Counted from the first letter of the stretch, positions 16,330 to 25,976 are shown. The stretch is 64,000 nucleotides of DNA from Desulfopila inferna (GCF_016919005.1 NZ_JAFFQE010000007.1:235475-299474); one strand, 5' to 3'. Numbers and translations: made by a program. Notes: generated from the sequence alone by a model not told the origin.

Positions 16330-17181
16330 ATGAGTAAGAAAAAATTATCACGTATTCAGTTGGATCAGATGAAAGCGGAACGGAAAACGGCAGTCTGGAT
16401 CACCGCATATGATTACTGGACCGCTTCATTTGCCGAGGAAGCGGGCATGGACATGATCCTGGTCGGCGATTCTCTGGGGATGTGCATCTATGGGTACAGC
16501 GGCACGGTGCCGGTGACCATGGATCAGTGCATTTATCACTGTGAAGGAGTAAGGCGCGGAGCTCCCAACACCTTTATAATCGGAGACATGCCTTTTCTCT
16601 CCTATCAGGTAAGTGTTGAAGAAGCGGTACGCAATGCCGGACGTTTTCATAAAGAGGCCGCCGTCGATGCCATCAAACTCGAGGGTGGAAAACGGGTCTG
16701 CCCGCAGATAAAGGCTATTGCCGATGGCGGTATGCTGGTCATGGGCCATATCGGATTGACGCCGCAGAGCTCCGGACAGCAGGGTGGTTTTAAAGCGCAG
16801 GGCCGCAATGCCGATGCCGCCAAGGAACTCATCGAGGATGCTCAGGCCATTGAAGAGGCCGGTGCCTTTGCCTTACTCGTCGAAGCAGTTCCTCCCGAGG
16901 TTTGCGGCATCATCCGTGATACTCTGAAAATTCCGGTATACAGCATCGGTGCCGGTGTCGAAGCCGATGGGCAGCTGATGATCTGCAGTGATGTGCTTGG
17001 TATCTTTCAGGCCTTTACTCCGAAATTTGTCAAAAAATATGAAAATCTCGGCGCCAAGACCGTCGATGCCTTCAAGAATTATGTTGCCGATGCCAGGAAC
17101 AAAGAATTTCCAGCCGATGAGCACACCTATAAGATGATCGATGGAGAGATGGAAAAACTGCAGAACCTCCTGAAGCAATAA
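16330..17181 (+). CDS. 3-methyl-2-oxobutanoate hydroxymethyltransferase (PanB) homologue in a catabolic operon
   Basis: 283 residues, the usual PanB length. PanB features are visible: LVGDSLGMCIYGYSGTVPVTMD, the IKLEGG strand with its Lys and Glu, and GHIGLTPQS. Canonical PanB transfers a hydroxymethyl group from methylene-tetrahydrofolate to 2-oxoisovalerate for pantothenate synthesis. Here no panC or panD is nearby. The gene lies between an IclR regulator and a TIM-barrel gene in an apparent catabolic operon, with an AGGAGG ribosome site. I infer a paralogue acting on a different 2-oxo acid, or the retro-aldol direction. A true PanB placed here by chance cannot be excluded. Confidence 0.8.
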   Translation: MSKKKLSRIQLDQMKAERKTAVWITAYDYWTASFAEEAGMDMILVGDSLGMCIYGYSGTVPVTMDQCIYHCEGVRRGAPNTFIIGDMPFLSYQVSVEEAVRNAGRFHKEAAVDAIKLEGGKRVCPQIKAIADGGMLVMGHIGLTPQSSGQQGGFKAQGRNADAAKELIEDAQAIEEAGAFALLVEAVPPEVCGIIRDTLKIPVYSIGAGVEADGQLMICSDVLGIFQAFTPKFVKKYENLGAKTVDAFKNYVADARNKEFPADEHTYKMIDGEMEKLQNLLKQ

Positions 17182-17242
17182 TCTTTTTTTCAGGGCTGCC
17201 GGCAGCTGTTTGGGCGGAGGAGCCGCCAATTATAAATCATTT

Positions 17243-17256
17243 TTATCTCGAGATAA
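17243..17256. promoter_or_regulatory. Perfect 14-base palindrome TTATCTCGAGATAA
   Basis: It lies in the 96-base gap between the panB-like gene and the next gene, seven bases before the AAGGAG ribosome site. It may be a protein-binding or RNA-processing site; no function can be shown. Confidence 0.35.
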
Positions 17257-17277
17257 GAGGTATAAGGAGAAAGTATT

Positions 17278-18228
17278 ATGTCTGAGACGTTGAACTCCAT
17301 CCGGAAGTTTATGGAAAAGGAAGGAATACCGGGACGTGACGGTTACGATCTGGCTACATCCGAAAAAGGTTTTGCCGATGGTGCCAAGTGGAGAATTGAA
17401 ATAGCCGGTGTTGAGCGGGCCTCGACCATGGAGGCAATGATTTCCGAAGCGAAAAAACGCAATGTCGTCGTTCATCGGGCCATTGCCACTGTTGGTGGTT
17501 CGACCTATTGCGACATGGCGGAACTCAGGGATATAGCCCAGATGGCGCGTGACGAAAAGATCGAGGTAGTCATGACCGTGGGGCATCGTAAAGGCTGGGA
17601 TACAGGCTCCAAAGAGATGTCTAATCGGGAGGGTGGCCTGCAGGGCTTCCGGCTGCGCGGCTCCGACAATATTTCGTATCACATTGCCGATATAATGCGT
17701 AATATTGAAGCAGGGTTCCGCGGCTTTCTGGTTTATGACGAGGGCGTGCTTTTTCTACTTAACAAGATGCGGGCCGAAGGTCTCATTCCTGCGGAAACCA
17801 TCTTTAAATTCTCCGTCTTCGGCGGCTATTGCAGTGCAGCGGGAGCAAAAGTGATTGAAAACATGGGAGTCAACTCCATGAATCCCATTTCCGACGTATC
17901 ACTGCCTATTCTCTCCAGCATCAGGAAGGCGGTGGATATACCTCTGGATGTCTATATCATCATTGTTGATGAATTCGGCGGTATGTACAGAATTTATGAA
18001 ACTCCGGAAATTGCCCGTGTAGCCTCACCTGTCTATTTCAAGATAGAGCCGGGAACATCGGAGGCTGATATCTATAAGCCATGGGTAACCGAAGAGTTTC
18101 ATGCCAACCTGATTCGGGAGAAGGTGAAAATGGCCTCTGTAATTCAGGAGATAATGGCCCGTCATGCACCGGATCTCAAGACCTCTCCCAAAGGTGCGGC
18201 AGATCTTATTTTACCTGCCAAGGTATGA
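17278..18228 (+). CDS. TIM-barrel protein of the U32-peptidase-like type, function unknown
   Basis: 316 residues. The pattern of alternating strands and helices, with FRLRGSDNISYHIADIMRNIEAGFRGFLVYDEG and the later FKFSVFGGY ... MNPISDVSLP ... PLDVYIII, suggests a TIM barrel. I recall similar proteins being labelled peptidase (U32-like), but the classic U32 signature is not obvious. No signal peptide or membrane segment is present, so it is cytoplasmic. AAGGAG lies nine bases before the ATG. Operon position between PanB-like and glutamate dehydrogenase genes suggests a lyase or transferase on a small amino or oxo acid rather than proteolysis. That is inference. Confidence 0.55.
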   Translation: MSETLNSIRKFMEKEGIPGRDGYDLATSEKGFADGAKWRIEIAGVERASTMEAMISEAKKRNVVVHRAIATVGGSTYCDMAELRDIAQMARDEKIEVVMTVGHRKGWDTGSKEMSNREGGLQGFRLRGSDNISYHIADIMRNIEAGFRGFLVYDEGVLFLLNKMRAEGLIPAETIFKFSVFGGYCSAAGAKVIENMGVNSMNPISDVSLPILSSIRKAVDIPLDVYIIIVDEFGGMYRIYETPEIARVASPVYFKIEPGTSEADIYKPWVTEEFHANLIREKVKMASVIQEIMARHAPDLKTSPKGAADLILPAKV

Positions 18229-18293
18229 TCTCAATTTAGCCCTCAGCGCTGTTTTTAACACAGCGAAGTTTGACATTACAGGAGAACTGACTC

Positions 18294-19532
18294 ATGGACA
18301 ATGTATTTCAGGTAGCAATTCAGACGCTTAATCGCGCCGGAAAACTAGGCGGGATCAATCCGCGTGTGCTCGATATTCTTCAGGAGCCCAAGCGTATACA
18401 GCAGTTTCGTATTCCCCTCAAATTGGAAGACGGCAGTTTCCAGGTATTCCAGGCCTATCGCGTGCATTATTGCGACGCGCTCGGACCGTTCCGCAACGGT
18501 ACCCGGATTCGTCCCGATCTGTCCCTGGACGAGATCAAGGCGCTGGGACTGTTTATGACGGTCAAGCATTGTGCTGCAGCAATTCCCGCCGGCGGAGCCA
18601 AGGGCGGCATCAAGGCTGATCCCTCAAAGCTCAGTTCACGGGATATGGAGCAGCTGGTTCGGGCCTTTATCAGAAATCTTCAGCCTAAGGGTCCCTGGGC
18701 CGATGTCCCCGGTGCCGATATCGGTACGGGCGAGCAGGCCATGGCCTGGATGCTGGATGAGTATGAGCAGATAACCGGTCAGCACTGTCCGGCGGCGCTC
18801 AACGATAAGCCGGCGATTCTCGGTGGCTCTCTGGGTGGTGAAGAGGCCACAGGACGCGGTGTTTTCATTACGCTGATGGCGGCGGCAAAGGATATGGGGC
18901 TGGATGTCAGCGGATCTACAGCGGTGGTACAGGGATTTGGTCAGGTTGGCTCGGCTCTTGCCGATCTGTTGATGCAAACCGGTTGCCGCATTGTCGCCGT
19001 CAGCGATGTCTACGGCGGCATTTATGCCGAGGGTGGTCTTGATATCGCCGGCCTGCGTGAGCATGTAGCCAAAACCGGAAAGGTTGAGGGTTTTCCTGGA
19101 GCTACACCGGTCTCCAACGAAGAGCTGTTCGCCCTGGATTGCGATATCCTGGTGCCGGCAGCAGTACAGAGCGTGATTCATCAGGGAAATGCAGCCGGCG
19201 TCAAAGCCAGGCTGATCGTGGAGGGTGCCAATGGCCCGGTGACCACCGAAGCCGATGCCATTCTTCATGACAAGGGTGTGATTATAGTACCCGATGTTGT
19301 TGCCAACAGCGGTGGAGCTACTGTCTGCCATTTTGAGAGAACCCAAGGGCTTACCGATCAGTATTGGGATTTGGAGAAGGTCAATAAACAGCTGGAAAAC
19401 CGTATCCTCGAGGCGTATCGATGTGCGGCGCAGCGGGCTGCAGAGGCAGGAGGCGTTTCCCTGAGGGATGGCGCCTGGATTCATGCCCTGAAGATGCTGG
19501 AAAAAGCGATGAAGCTGCGTGGATGGGTTTAA
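18294..19532 (+). CDS. Glu/Leu/Phe/Val-family amino acid dehydrogenase (glutamate dehydrogenase-like)
   Basis: 412 residues. The substrate domain has the family motif AIPAGGAKGGIKADP with the catalytic Lys, then VPGADIGTGEQAMAWMLDEY. The NAD(P) domain has a Rossmann GFGQVGSALADLL and the conserved VVANSGG. The reaction is reversible oxidative deamination of an L-amino acid, usually glutamate. An AGGAGA site precedes the ATG. In this cluster it could recycle 2-oxoglutarate for a transaminase, or release the ammonium from the imported compound. The substrate pocket cannot be judged by eye; a branched-chain or diamino acid dehydrogenase is possible. Confidence 0.85.
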   Translation: MDNVFQVAIQTLNRAGKLGGINPRVLDILQEPKRIQQFRIPLKLEDGSFQVFQAYRVHYCDALGPFRNGTRIRPDLSLDEIKALGLFMTVKHCAAAIPAGGAKGGIKADPSKLSSRDMEQLVRAFIRNLQPKGPWADVPGADIGTGEQAMAWMLDEYEQITGQHCPAALNDKPAILGGSLGGEEATGRGVFITLMAAAKDMGLDVSGSTAVVQGFGQVGSALADLLMQTGCRIVAVSDVYGGIYAEGGLDIAGLREHVAKTGKVEGFPGATPVSNEELFALDCDILVPAAVQSVIHQGNAAGVKARLIVEGANGPVTTEADAILHDKGVIIVPDVVANSGGATVCHFERTQGLTDQYWDLEKVNKQLENRILEAYRCAAQRAAEAGGVSLRDGAWIHALKMLEKAMKLRGWV

Positions 19533-19580
19533 GGTAACATTCAGGTGAAACAGGCTATTCAAATTCAAGGAGATACGGCA

Positions 19581-20756
19581 TTGACACTTTTTAAAGAAGG
19601 CGAATATCTGCAAAGGATTGAAAAGACTAAAATAAGCATGTCAAAGGCTGGTGTGGAGGTTCTGGTGGTTTCCGATCCCGCCAATATGAACTATCTCACC
19701 GGTTACGACGGCTGGTCTTTCTATGTTCCCCAATGCGTGGTGCTGGCCGTTGACGAGGAGCGGCCTTTGTGGATCGGTCGCGGCATGGACGCGGCCGGAG
19801 CCAGGCACACAACCTTTCTGGATGAGGAAAATATTATCGGATATCCGGATCGATATGTTCAGTCGCTCGAGCGTCACCCTCTCAATTTTGTCGGAGACAG
19901 AATTCGAGAGCGCGGCTGGGGCAGCAGGACAATCGGGGTTGAGATGGATGCCTATTACTTTACCGCCCGTTCCTATGCGGAATTGCAAAAAAGTCTGGGT
20001 GATGCCCGTTTCGTCAATGGTGATCTGCTGGTTAACTGGATTCGTCTGATAAAATCCGATGCTGAAATAGGTTTCATGCGCGAGGCTGGTGTTATTGCCG
20101 GCAAGGTCATGTCTACAGCGATTGACCGTCTTCAACCCGGTGTGCGTGAATGCGATGCCGTTGCCGCGGTCTATCAGGCGCAGATGTCAGGAACCGCGGA
20201 GTTCGGTGGGGATTATCCGGCGATCGTGCCGATGATGCCCACCGGGGAGAAAACCTCCGCACCCCACCTGACCTGGACGGATGCGCCCTATCAGGATGAG
20301 CAGATGGTCAACCTGGAGCTGGCCGCCTGCCGGCACCGCTATCACTGCCCCATCGCCCGCACCGCCTATCTTGGCAAAAATCCGCCGGCAAAGCTGGTGG
20401 CACTGGCCGAGCAGACCGTAGATGGTTTGAACCTGACCTTGGAAAGTATCCGTCCGGGAATGCGTGCAGAGGAGGTGGAGCTGGTCTGGCGGCGTCATAT
20501 AGCCAAGGCAGGCCTGGAGAAGGAATCACGTATCGGCTATTCCATGGGACTCAATTATCCACCGGATTGGGGAGAGCATACCGCCAGCCTGCGTCCGGGA
20601 GATACCACCGTTCTGCAGCCGAATATGACCTTTCATATGATCCTGGGAATGTGGATGGACAATTATGGCTTCGAGTGCAGTGAATCCTTCCGAGTGAGCG
20701 AAAATGGCTGCGAAACTTTTGCCGATGTGCCTAGAAAACTCTTTGTCAAGGGATGA
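19581..20756 (+). CDS. M24-family 'pita-bread' hydrolase, ectoine hydrolase (DoeA/EutD) type, copy 1
   Basis: About 391 residues from TTG 19581, which has AAGGAG eight bases upstream; the GTG at 19545 has no ribosome site and the paralogue aligns from here. An N-terminal creatinase-like domain carries NMNYLTGYDGWSFYV, which I associate with DoeA/EutD-type ectoine hydrolases. In the C-terminal domain the metal ligands of M24 peptidases are gone: the first Asp is Glu (VNLELA), the second is lost (CPIART), the His of GHGIG is Tyr (GYSMG), and the Glu near the end is absent (TFHMILG). This fits metal-free amidine hydrolases such as creatinase. Expected reaction: opening the ectoine ring to N-acetyl-diaminobutyrate. 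A second copy lies at 27303. Confidence 0.75.
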   Translation: MTLFKEGEYLQRIEKTKISMSKAGVEVLVVSDPANMNYLTGYDGWSFYVPQCVVLAVDEERPLWIGRGMDAAGARHTTFLDEENIIGYPDRYVQSLERHPLNFVGDRIRERGWGSRTIGVEMDAYYFTARSYAELQKSLGDARFVNGDLLVNWIRLIKSDAEIGFMREAGVIAGKVMSTAIDRLQPGVRECDAVAAVYQAQMSGTAEFGGDYPAIVPMMPTGEKTSAPHLTWTDAPYQDEQMVNLELAACRHRYHCPIARTAYLGKNPPAKLVALAEQTVDGLNLTLESIRPGMRAEEVELVWRRHIAKAGLEKESRIGYSMGLNYPPDWGEHTASLRPGDTTVLQPNMTFHMILGMWMDNYGFECSESFRVSENGCETFADVPRKLFVKG

Positions 20757-20873
20757 CCGGGCATAATGTTCGATTCAAGGTACCTGGAGGCTTCATTTTA
20801 GACTGTGATTAAAAGCAGACTTTCACAATAGCTACACAACAGCATACCACTGTAAAGCGGAGAGGATATCATC

Positions 20874-21602
20874 ATGATTTATCACACGCGAAAAGGCCGG
20901 ATTTCAAGCGGCGAGGCTATCGGTATACTTTTACTCGATACTTCCGTTCCTTTTATTCCGGGCGATGTGGCCAATGCTACCACCTATGATTTTCCGGTTC
21001 GCTATAAAAAGGTAGAGGGGTTCACGGTGGCGAGGGCCATCGGCAAGGATCCCTCTATTTATCCTTCATTGCTCTCCGCCGCCAAAGATCTGATGCATCA
21101 GGGAGTCCGGGCTATTACAGGAGACTGCGGCTTTATGGCGCTGCATCAAAACAGGCTTTCCAGAGAACTCGATATTCCCGTATTCCTCTCTAGTCTTCTA
21201 CAGATTCCCTTTATTCTTACAATTATCGGTGAGGGACGCAAGGTAGGAATTCTGACCGCCGATGGCACGAGTCTCGATGGCTCTCTGCTGACAGCGGTTG
21301 GAGTCTCGGAGGGTAGTCGCCTGGTGATTGAAGGGCTTGAGAGTTGCCCCAGCTTTTATCGTTTTGCCATAGAGGAAAGCGGTGAACTGGATGTTGCCGC
21401 GGTTCAGGAAGAGATTGTTGCCGCTGCAAAAAAAGTTGCGGCCAATAGTGAGGTTGCCTGCCTGCTCCTGGAGTGTAGCCTGCTGCCGCCCTATGGTGTT
21501 GCTATACAGGAGGCCGTTGACCTGCCTGTTTTTGACTATATCACCATGATCAATTTTGTGTTTTCCGCTGTTGTGAAGAAAAAGTACCACGGTTTCATTT
21601 AA
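20874..21602 (+). CDS. Aspartate/glutamate racemase-superfamily protein
   Basis: 242 residues. Two Rossmann-like halves are visible, with a likely first catalytic Cys in TGDCGFMA and a second in LLLECSLLPPYG, where racemases carry their two Cys. GILTAD and the DIPVFLSSLLQIP segment fit the hydantoin/Asp-Glu racemase group. Families of this fold include EutA-like proteins of ectoine clusters, arylmalonate decarboxylase and maleate isomerase. Position between the M24 and M20 genes suggests epimerisation or isomerisation of a pathway intermediate. AGAGGA precedes the ATG. The exact substrate is unknown. Confidence 0.75.
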   Translation: MIYHTRKGRISSGEAIGILLLDTSVPFIPGDVANATTYDFPVRYKKVEGFTVARAIGKDPSIYPSLLSAAKDLMHQGVRAITGDCGFMALHQNRLSRELDIPVFLSSLLQIPFILTIIGEGRKVGILTADGTSLDGSLLTAVGVSEGSRLVIEGLESCPSFYRFAIEESGELDVAAVQEEIVAAAKKVAANSEVACLLLECSLLPPYGVAIQEAVDLPVFDYITMINFVFSAVVKKKYHGFI

Positions 21603-21640
21603 CAAAAATTCTCCTCATGATATTATCAAGGTGGAATACC

Positions 21641-22837
21641 ATGCAAATACACGAAGAAATTGAACAGTGCCGGGATGAATTAATTTCCCTGCGGCGGGAT
21701 TTTCATCAACATCCTGAACTTGGATTTGAGGAACACCGTACTGCCAAGATCGTGGAAACCTACCTGCAGGCGCTTGGACTTGAAACCGAGCGTATGGCGA
21801 CAACCGGAGTCGTTGCCGTGCTGGAAGGAGAGCTGCCCGGCCCGACTCTTATGCTGCGGACTGACATGGATGGCCTGCCGATTCAGGAAGAAAATGACAT
21901 TCCCTATGCGTCAGAAAACCCCGGAGTGATGCATGCCTGCGGCCACGACGCACATATGGCCATGTTGCTGATGGCTGCCAGAATCCTGGTGAACCGTCGC
22001 GAGGATATCCGTGGTTCCATCAAATTTGTTTTTCAGCCAAACGAGGAAATTGCCGGCGCCATTTACATGGTGGAAGAAGGTGTACTCGAAAAACCCAAAG
22101 TCGATGCAGTCTTGGGTATCCATGTGTGGACATCTCTGGAATCCGGCAAAATTGGAATTACCGCCGGAGCGGTGATGGGCGGACTGGATGTTTTCAAGCT
22201 GACAATTTTCGGAAGAGGCGGCCATACGGGCCTGCCTGAAAAAGCGATAGACCCTATTCTGGCCGCGGCAAATCTTATCCAGACTACGCAGATGATTCAG
22301 ACCAGAGAGATAAGCAATCTTAAATCCACTTTGATCATGTTTGGCAAAATTGCCGGTGGCACCAAGAGCAATATCATCCCTGACAGTGTGGAACTGGAAG
22401 GTTCTATCCGTTTTATTTATAAGGGAGGCCCTGATAGCGTGGAGCAGCCGACGGAACGTTTCATCCGTATCGCCGAGCAGGTTTGCGCAACTCACCGGTG
22501 TACCTGTGAGATCAATATAGAACATGAAAACACTCCTCTGATAAATGATCCGGCAATGGTCGAAGTCGCCAAGTCAGCGGCAAGAGAGGTATTCACCGAA
22601 GAGAGCAGCCTGGTCGACAATATCTCCATTGCCAGTGAAGATTTTTCTGAATTCAGTGAGCGGGTTCCTGGTGTTTTTATGTTTCTGGGTGCCGGTAATC
22701 ATCTCAAGGAAACCGATTTCCCACACCATAATCCCAGATTTAATATTGATGAAGATGTTTTGACAAACGGTGTTGCCATGTATGTGAGAGCAGCGCTGCA
22801 CTATTTCAACCGAGGCAGGGAAGAGAAAAGGAGGTGA
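21641..22837 (+). CDS. M20-family amidohydrolase/deacylase
   Basis: 398 residues from ATG 21641 (AAGGTGG six bases upstream; a longer frame starts at 21617). The M20D metal site is present: RTDMDGLPI, the MHACGHDAHMA strand with Cys and His, and QPNEE with the general-base Glu. A lid domain around 180-290 carries FGRGGHTGLPEKAIDP. Relatives deacylate N-acyl amino acids (aminoacylase, hippurate or indole-acetyl-amino acid hydrolases). In ectoine clusters the N-acetyl-diaminobutyrate deacetylase is normally DoeB/EutE of the M14 family, and no such gene is seen here. I infer that this M20 enzyme fills the step. Cytoplasmic. Confidence 0.85.
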   Translation: MQIHEEIEQCRDELISLRRDFHQHPELGFEEHRTAKIVETYLQALGLETERMATTGVVAVLEGELPGPTLMLRTDMDGLPIQEENDIPYASENPGVMHACGHDAHMAMLLMAARILVNRREDIRGSIKFVFQPNEEIAGAIYMVEEGVLEKPKVDAVLGIHVWTSLESGKIGITAGAVMGGLDVFKLTIFGRGGHTGLPEKAIDPILAAANLIQTTQMIQTREISNLKSTLIMFGKIAGGTKSNIIPDSVELEGSIRFIYKGGPDSVEQPTERFIRIAEQVCATHRCTCEINIEHENTPLINDPAMVEVAKSAAREVFTEESSLVDNISIASEDFSEFSERVPGVFMFLGAGNHLKETDFPHHNPRFNIDEDVLTNGVAMYVRAALHYFNRGREEKRR

Positions 22838-22921
22838 CACTAAAAAAGAGCGATCCACAAATGAAATTTGATCAGATTCAGCTCCGCATTAAATAAAGAA
22901 CTAAAGTAAAGGAGTAACACC

Positions 22922-23971
22922 ATGAAAAAGTTTATGATGGCTTCACTTACACTTTGCGCTATTTCAGTATTTGGAATAGCTAGTGCCGCGAATTATACAG
23001 GCCCCCCGGTAAATGCTAAGTTGGCATCGGAGGAGATAGAGGGCGACTTTATGACCGTCTGGGCCAATAATTTCTCCAAGCACATGAAAGAATGGTCCGA
23101 TGGCAAGATAAATATCGAGGTGTACCCCTATGGTACGCTTGGCACCACCGGCGATATCAATGAACTGGCTCAGATGGGTGTTGTTGATTTTGTTTTTTCC
23201 GATCATGCCTGGATAAGCTCTTTCGTTCCCCAGGCTCAGGCTCTTGCCCTGAACTATATTTTCCCGACGGAACAAGTCCCTCAGGTCCTTGACTGGACTG
23301 TCCGCAATGGCGATTTCATGCCCTTGCTCGAAGATGCCTTCCGAAAAAATGATCTGGTTCCCCTGTCAATCATGTTTGAAGGCTGGCAGTGGGTTACCTC
23401 AAACAAGGAAATCAACTCTTTGGAAGACATGAATGGACTCAAGCTCAGACTGATGTCATCCAAGCTGCTGGTCGAGACCTACAAGGCTTATGGGGCCAGT
23501 CCGACTCCCATGAGCTATGGAGAGGTCTACAGTGGTCTGCAGATGGGTTTGATCGATGCTCAGGTGAACCCCCTGTTTGCTATCTACAGCATGAAATTCT
23601 ATGAAGTTCAGGACTATGTCACCCAATTGAAAAGCGAACCTTTTATCGGCATTCCCACGGCAAACCAGAAGTTTTTTGACGGTTTGACCAAGGAGGCCCA
23701 GGATGAGATGCGCAATTTCTGGATCAACTCCATTATTCCCGCAGGTGAATGGATCACCGAACGTAATCAGGGAGATATGGAAAAGATGAAGAAAGACAAG
23801 TCTTCTTTGAAATTCCATGTTCTTGATGATGAGGCCATCGTAGAATTTAAGCAGAAGGCTGAAACGGTATATCCACAATATCGAAAAATCGGCGGCGAAG
23901 GGGCCGACCAGATCCTGGATGCACTGCTCAACGACATCAAAGGTGCAGAAAAAGCGCTCAATATTCAATAA
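22922..23971 (+). CDS. TRAP transporter solute-binding protein (DctP family)
   Basis: 349 residues with a clear Sec signal peptide (basic MKK, hydrophobic core, cleavage after ASA near 22), so periplasmic. The mature part has the DctP-like fold, including KMWSDGKINIEVYPYG-like features and the LRLMSSKLL strand that carries the substrate carboxylate-binding Arg in the family. It captures the substrate for the DctQ/DctM permease encoded next. Gene context suggests ectoine or hydroxyectoine (UehA-type), but the ligand-contacting residues cannot be confirmed from the sequence alone. AAGGAG precedes the ATG. Confidence 0.88.
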   Translation: MKKFMMASLTLCAISVFGIASAANYTGPPVNAKLASEEIEGDFMTVWANNFSKHMKEWSDGKINIEVYPYGTLGTTGDINELAQMGVVDFVFSDHAWISSFVPQAQALALNYIFPTEQVPQVLDWTVRNGDFMPLLEDAFRKNDLVPLSIMFEGWQWVTSNKEINSLEDMNGLKLRLMSSKLLVETYKAYGASPTPMSYGEVYSGLQMGLIDAQVNPLFAIYSMKFYEVQDYVTQLKSEPFIGIPTANQKFFDGLTKEAQDEMRNFWINSIIPAGEWITERNQGDMEKMKKDKSSLKFHVLDDEAIVEFKQKAETVYPQYRKIGGEGADQILDALLNDIKGAEKALNIQ

Positions 23972-24046
23972 CGGGGCGTTACCGTCCTGTCGTTGCCTGT
24001 GTGCGGCGGCAGGGCAAGATTGTTCCGGAAGACCGAAGAAAAACCC

Positions 24047-24628
24047 ATGAAAACAGACAGTAAAGCTCCTGTGAAAATTGGCGTTCTGCGGCGTGTTAAT
24101 CGGACTATCGGTAAGGTGGTCAATGCAGTGGAAGTCTCTGTCCTGGTAACATGTGTTGGCGCTCTGGCCATATTACTGATCACCAACGTTATAGCCCGGA
24201 CATTTTTTCAAAGTATATATTTTGCCGAAGAGATATCAAAATTCCTGGTGATGCTGACAACCTTCACCGGGGTCAGCTATGGAGTCCGCAAGGCCCGCCA
24301 TATTCGCATGGGAGCTTTTCTCGATTCCATGCCTCCGAAGATGGAAAAGGTCTTCATTATCATTATATCCCTTATAAGCGCCCTGGTGATGGCCATAATG
24401 ACCTGGGCTTCCTGGAAATATCTGATGAATGCCATGGCAATGCAGCACATGACGCCTGCTCTGCGCATGCCGTCATGGACATTTTATGTAATCATACCCA
24501 TCGGCTTCGGCCTCGCCTGTATTCAGTACATTCGTACGATTCTGAAAAATCTGATTGAAAAGGATCCCTGGCAGTCTCCGGATCAACAGAGCGAATATGA
24601 AGATGAAGAAATCGGAGGAGCGATATGA
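24047..24628 (+). CDS. TRAP transporter small permease subunit (DctQ family)
   Basis: 193 residues from ATG 24047; an upstream frame to 23993 adds a stretch unlike family members. Four membrane helices can be seen, with the typical NVIARTFF and FLVMLTTFTGVSYGVRKARHIRMGAF segment. It pairs with the large DctM subunit. Its stop overlaps the DctM start as ATGA (24625-24628), indicating translational coupling. Confidence 0.88.
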   Translation: MKTDSKAPVKIGVLRRVNRTIGKVVNAVEVSVLVTCVGALAILLITNVIARTFFQSIYFAEEISKFLVMLTTFTGVSYGVRKARHIRMGAFLDSMPPKMEKVFIIIISLISALVMAIMTWASWKYLMNAMAMQHMTPALRMPSWTFYVIIPIGFGLACIQYIRTILKNLIEKDPWQSPDQQSEYEDEEIGGAI

Positions 24629-25920
24629 TACTCTTTGCTGTTTCACTGGCAACCATGCTGCTTTTCGGATTTCCCTTCATGGTTACCCTGTTGGGTTCTC
24701 TCATCCTCTATCTGCTTGTGTACATGCCGGATTTTGCCCCCAGGATGATCATTACCATGGTGCAGCAGGTCATTGCGGGAGTGACGCCGCCGGCATTGGT
24801 ATGCGTGCCGATGTTCATTCTTTCAGCCACTATTATCACCTCGGGGGAATCGGCCAAAAGGCTGATTCATATGCTCAAGGTCTTTGTCGGTCATTTTCCC
24901 GGCGGCTTGGCAATTACCACCAACGCCAGCTGTACGCTTTTCGGCGCTGTTTCAGGATCAACCCAGGCTACGGTTGCCGCCATCGGCGGAACCATGCGGC
25001 CGATGCTCCTGGAAGCCGGCTACAAAAGCCCTTTTACTTTGGGGCTGATCATCAATGCCAGCGATATCGCCTTCCTGATTCCGCCAAGCATCGGTTTTAT
25101 CGTGTACGGCGTAGCCACCAGTACCTCCATCGGCATGCTCTTTCTGGCCGGTATTTTTCCCGGCCTGATGATTCTTGTGATGTTTTCCATCTACTGTTAT
25201 GGCTATTCAAAGTTCAATAAAATCCCGACGCTGCCCAGGGCCAGCTGGGGCGAGCGCTATAATGCGGTAAGGAGAGGTCTGCCGGTAATGGGTTTCCCGG
25301 TGATTATCGTCGGTGGGATCTACACAGGGATATTGAGTCCGACAGAAGCATCCGCTGCCGCAGTGCTTTACGCAATTCTTCTGGAAACGGTTATATATCG
25401 AAGTCTCACCTTTGAGAGGATTATCGACGCCTTCCTGCAGACAGGAGTGATCACCGGCGTAGTATTTATACTTGTCGGTGCGGGGCAGGCCTTTTCCTTT
25501 CTTATTGGTTTTCTGCAGCTTCCGGCGCAACTGCTGCCGCCGCTTTTCGGTCCGGATCCTTCAATGCTGTGGGTCATCACCATTGTTATCGTGGTGTATT
25601 TCGTCGCCTGCATGTTCGTTGATCCGATAGTAGCCATTTTTATTCTCAGTCCGGTATTCCAACCTTATGTAGAAGGTGCCGGAGTGGATCCCATTTTACT
25701 GGGAACACTGGTAACCCTGCAGGCCGCCATCGGCTCGGCGACACCGCCGTTCGGCTGCGATATATTTACGGCCCAGCTTATCTTCAGGAGGCCTTATCTT
25801 GAAGTTATAGGGCACGCCCTGCCGTTTTTACTGATACTGATGCTGGCAACGGTTCTCCTGGTAGCCTTTCCTCAAATTGCCTTGTGGCTGCCGAATATGG
25901 CAATGGGCGGAGGATTTTGA
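24625..25920 (+). CDS. TRAP transporter large permease subunit (DctM family)
   Basis: 431 residues with about 12 hydrophobic helices. The family motifs are GAVSGSTQATVAAIGGTMRP and the late ATPPFGCDIF. It forms the Na+-driven channel for solute delivered by DctP. It closes the first transcription unit, being followed 57 bases later by a terminator. Confidence 0.92.
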   Translation: MILFAVSLATMLLFGFPFMVTLLGSLILYLLVYMPDFAPRMIITMVQQVIAGVTPPALVCVPMFILSATIITSGESAKRLIHMLKVFVGHFPGGLAITTNASCTLFGAVSGSTQATVAAIGGTMRPMLLEAGYKSPFTLGLIINASDIAFLIPPSIGFIVYGVATSTSIGMLFLAGIFPGLMILVMFSIYCYGYSKFNKIPTLPRASWGERYNAVRRGLPVMGFPVIIVGGIYTGILSPTEASAAAVLYAILLETVIYRSLTFERIIDAFLQTGVITGVVFILVGAGQAFSFLIGFLQLPAQLLPPLFGPDPSMLWVITIVIVVYFVACMFVDPIVAIFILSPVFQPYVEGAGVDPILLGTLVTLQAAIGSATPPFGCDIFTAQLIFRRPYLEVIGHALPFLLILMLATVLLVAFPQIALWLPNMAMGGGF

Positions 25921-25976
25921 AAAAAGCGCAAAGTACAAGTAGGAACACTTTAAAATATGATTGACTTGAAAAAGGC

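Noticed and set aside
18636..19613. A 325-residue minus-strand frame over the glutamate dehydrogenase
   Set aside because: No family features or ribosome site; the plus-strand enzyme has all its motifs.
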